Notes under the pieces: generated by a model
What the model was told of the DNA's origin: nothing
The model's database searches: none
Seen by the model: the letters and a program-made list of their open reading frames with translations, nothing else
Shown: in pieces, positions 62,047-64,000 of the stretch
Layout of the letters: each line of letters begins with the position of its first letter
Position numbering within the stretch: position 1 is the first letter of the stretch
NCBI RefSeq assembly: GCF_900106845.1
Contig: NZ_LT629850.1
Span: 1,989,365 to 2,053,364 of the forward strand
Length of the DNA stretch: 64,000 nucleotides
Source of the DNA: Romboutsia timonensis
GTDB taxonomy: Bacteria; Bacillota; Clostridia; Peptostreptococcales; Peptostreptococcaceae
Reading direction: 5' to 3'
Position numbers and translations under genes: made by a program

Positions 62047-63048
62047 TTATATAAAGGATTCTCTCTCTATAAATTCTGTATCTACTATATAGTGTCTTTT
62101 TGCATGCTCTTTACCTTCTAAATTATTTATAAGTAATTTTGCAGCACTATATCCTAACTCATAGGCATTTATATCAACTGTAGCAAGTGGTGGATTTTGA
62201 TATGCTGATAAAGGTGTGTTATTAAATCCTACTATTGATATATTATCTATATTTTTTAATTTTAATTCTTTCATAATACCAAAAGCTATAAGATCATCAG
62301 TTGTAACAATCGCAGTTATATCTTTATTTTGTAAAAGCTCATTGCATGCACTTTGTCCTTCATTTTCTATGAATTCATCTTTATGTACAACAATACTTTC
62401 ATCATAGCTTATTTTGTTATCAAAAAGTGCATTCTTATATCCTATAAATCTATCTTTAGACATATTAAGATTTTCAATAGCCCCTACAAAACCTATTTTT
62501 CTATGACCTTTTTTAATCAACTTCTCTACAACATTATACATTGCACTAATATTATCATTATTAACCCATAAAACTTCCTCTGGATTATCAGGTCTTCCAA
62601 CTACAACAAATGGAAAATCTATGCTTCTTAAATAAGCTGTATTTTTATCGTCTTCACTTACTCTAAGAAGTATAACTCCATCAACTAAATTACTATTTAT
62701 TATATCTTTTAAATGCTTTCTTTCTATCTGCTGAGTCTTACTAAATGTATAAGTTATATAGTAGTTTTTCTTTTGAGCATACATACTCATTCCCTTCATA
62801 GCATTTATGAAAAATGGATTATTTAATATATCATCCGCATCCTCAGGAAGAACTACACCAAGTATTCTAGTTTTATTATTTGCTAAACTTCTAGCTATTG
62901 CATTTGGTTTATAATTTAGTTTTTTTATAGCTTCATGTACATTTTCTTTAGTTTTTTCACTTATTTTAGGGCTATTAGATAAAACCCTAGACACTGTAGA
63001 TGTTGCAACATTTGCCTCTTTTGCTACATCCTTTATTGTTACTTTCAT
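62047..63048 (-). CDS. LacI-family transcriptional regulator (maltose/disaccharide type)
   Basis: A 333-residue regulator: the N-terminal helix-turn-helix (TIKDVAKEANVATSTVSRVL) and hinge (LNYKPNAIARSLANNKTRIL) precede a periplasmic-binding-like domain (GVVLPEDADDILNN). It is the first gene of the group with pgmB and GH65, downstream of a sugar ABC permease. It probably represses or activates the disaccharide genes in response to the sugar or its phosphate. The palindrome at 63089-63132 is a possible site. Confidence 0.88.
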   Translation of the reverse strand: MKVTIKDVAKEANVATSTVSRVLSNSPKISEKTKENVHEAIKKLNYKPNAIARSLANNKTRILGVVLPEDADDILNNPFFINAMKGMSMYAQKKNYYITYTFSKTQQIERKHLKDIINSNLVDGVILLRVSEDDKNTAYLRSIDFPFVVVGRPDNPEEVLWVNNDNISAMYNVVEKLIKKGHRKIGFVGAIENLNMSKDRFIGYKNALFDNKISYDESIVVHKDEFIENEGQSACNELLQNKDITAIVTTDDLIAFGIMKELKLKNIDNISIVGFNNTPLSAYQNPPLATVDINAYELGYSAAKLLINNLEGKEHAKRHYIVDTEFIERESFI

Positions 63049-63088
63049 GGCGTCACCTCTATATAATGCTTTCTATAATTATCTTAAT

Positions 63089-63132
63089 ATTAGAGTTTAA
63101 ATATAAGCATATATTTAAACTCTAATATTATA
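63089..63132. repeat. Palindrome between permease and regulator genes
   Basis: AATATTAGAGTTTAAATAT / ATATTTAAACTCTAATATT, perfect 19-bp arms with a 6-nt loop. There is no T tract on the minus strand, so it may be an operator or a processing/stability hairpin rather than a terminator. Confidence 0.55.
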
Positions 63133-63178
63133 TCAATTTGACTTGTATACTTTTAAATGTTGTATCTTAATCCTATAT

Positions 63179-63997
63179 TTATTTTATACTTCCTACTGTT
63201 ACACTCTTTATAATGTGTTTTTGAGCAAAGAAATAGAATATTAAAACTGGTATTATTGTAAGTACAAGACCTGCAAGTGCTAAATCCCATTGCTTTGTGT
63301 ATTGTCCAAAGAAGAAAAACATTGAAAGTGGTATTGTTCTAGTACCTGCTTGATTTATAACTAATGATGGTAATAAGAAATCATTCCATATCCAAACTGT
63401 ATTAAGTATTGCAACTGTTATTGATATTGGCTTTAAAAGCGGAAATATTATATATCTAAATGTTTGCCACTTACTGCATCCATCTATTAATGCAGCTTCA
63501 TCTAATTCTTTTGGTATACTCTTTACAAATCCATGATATAAGAATATTGCAGATGCAGAACCAAATCCTATATACATAAATATAATTCCTGGTACATTAA
63601 GTAAATTTAATTTCCCCATTATATTTATAAGAGGTAACATTATAGATTGGAATGTAACTAACATTGAAGATATAAATATAAATAATATCATATTACTTAT
63701 TTTAGAGTTTGTTCTTTGTAGCATCCACGCTGCCATAGATGCAAATAGTACTATAAATACTATACTTATAACTGTTATAAATAAAGAGTTTCCTAATACT
63801 TTTATAAAATCTAATTGCTCCCATGCTCTAGTATAGTTATCAAGATTAAACTTTTCTGGTAAAGCTAGTGTACTTTCAAATAATTCCCCTTTTGTCTTAA
63901 ATGAATTTACTATTATTATATAAAATGGCGATAAACATATTAATGCCAGTATTATACCTAATATATCTAGTGCTATCTTACTTAATTTTTTATTCAT
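63179..63997 (-). CDS. Sugar ABC transporter permease (MalG-like)
   Basis: A 272-residue permease with six membrane helices and the EAA loop DEAALIDGCSKWQTFRYIIF; the end reads FFAQKHIIKSVTVGSIK, the typical MalG terminus. It forms half of the channel of a CUT1-type importer whose other genes must lie beyond the window edge. ATG 63997 is three bases from the edge, so the ribosome site is off-window and the start is provisional. It should feed disaccharide to the GH65/pgmB enzymes. Confidence 0.88.
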   Translation of the reverse strand: MNKKLSKIALDILGIILALICLSPFYIIIVNSFKTKGELFESTLALPEKFNLDNYTRAWEQLDFIKVLGNSLFITVISIVFIVLFASMAAWMLQRTNSKISNMILFIFISSMLVTFQSIMLPLINIMGKLNLLNVPGIIFMYIGFGSASAIFLYHGFVKSIPKELDEAALIDGCSKWQTFRYIIFPLLKPISITVAILNTVWIWNDFLLPSLVINQAGTRTIPLSMFFFFGQYTKQWDLALAGLVLTIIPVLIFYFFAQKHIIKSVTVGSIK

Positions 63998-64000
63998 TAT

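Overview
The window is very AT-rich and its proteins read as those of an anaerobic, low-GC Gram-positive bacterium of the Clostridia. The best guess is the Peptostreptococcaceae (Clostridioides, Paraclostridium or Romboutsia relatives). This rests on the AT-rich codon use, a HesB-like selenoprotein, a methionine T-box, a Mn2+ riboswitch, clostridial sigma/DUF4179 anti-sigma pairs and the lipoprotein set. The species is inferred, not proven. No rRNA, tRNA or CRISPR array was seen.

Layout. 1-4.9 kb: the tail of a transposase-like gene, then a tandem pair of HesB/IscA-like genes. One of these has an in-frame UGA exactly where the other has Cys, followed by a bacterial SECIS-like hairpin. Next come a divergent sirtuin, a small secreted protein, a YczE-type membrane protein and a guanine-deaminase-like enzyme. 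5-11.8 kb: a broken PTS EIIC, a monofunctional transglycosylase, a ferredoxin-nitroreductase, and a giant leucine-rich-repeat gene split by an IS30-type element. 12-21.7 kb: a FAD/Rieske oxidoreductase, a propeller-type sensor kinase, a MerR/MATE divergent pair with a textbook 19-bp-spacer promoter, and a second orphan kinase. 22-34 kb: a BMP lipoprotein, a DUF308 protein, a Mn2+ riboswitch-controlled CaCA exchanger, an HMA metallochaperone, an MFS transporter, the metN-metI-metQ-metQ operon behind a Met T-box, and an AEC permease.

34-46 kb: a two-gene secreted/membrane unit with an amber codon, an intact sigma/anti-sigma pair, NADH oxidase, an ABC-2 exporter whose ATPase has a nonsense codon, DUF2871, thiol peroxidase, a Ca2+/H+ exchanger and a glycerol-3-phosphate-dehydrogenase-like pair. 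46-52.7 kb: a second, decayed sigma/anti-sigma pair and an alpha/beta hydrolase, hit by two identical 1476-bp IS3-family copies in opposite orientation, each with its own 3-bp target duplication. 52.7-64 kb: an M16C peptidase, a GNAT-like protein, a RelA/SpoT-domain protein, an SH3/NlpC-P60 wall hydrolase with 234-bp tandem repeats, and a disaccharide phosphorolysis locus (GH65, beta-phosphoglucomutase, LacI regulator, sugar ABC permease).

How the genes work together. Several loci carry their control in the DNA: Met-tRNA charging controls methionine uptake, Mn2+ controls a cation exchanger, and MerR controls a drug-efflux-type pump. The disaccharide genes form one catabolic unit. The selenoprotein implies that Sec machinery exists elsewhere in the genome. 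A notable theme is decay: a frameshift, four in-frame stops, three IS insertions and several gene fragments lie within 64 kb.
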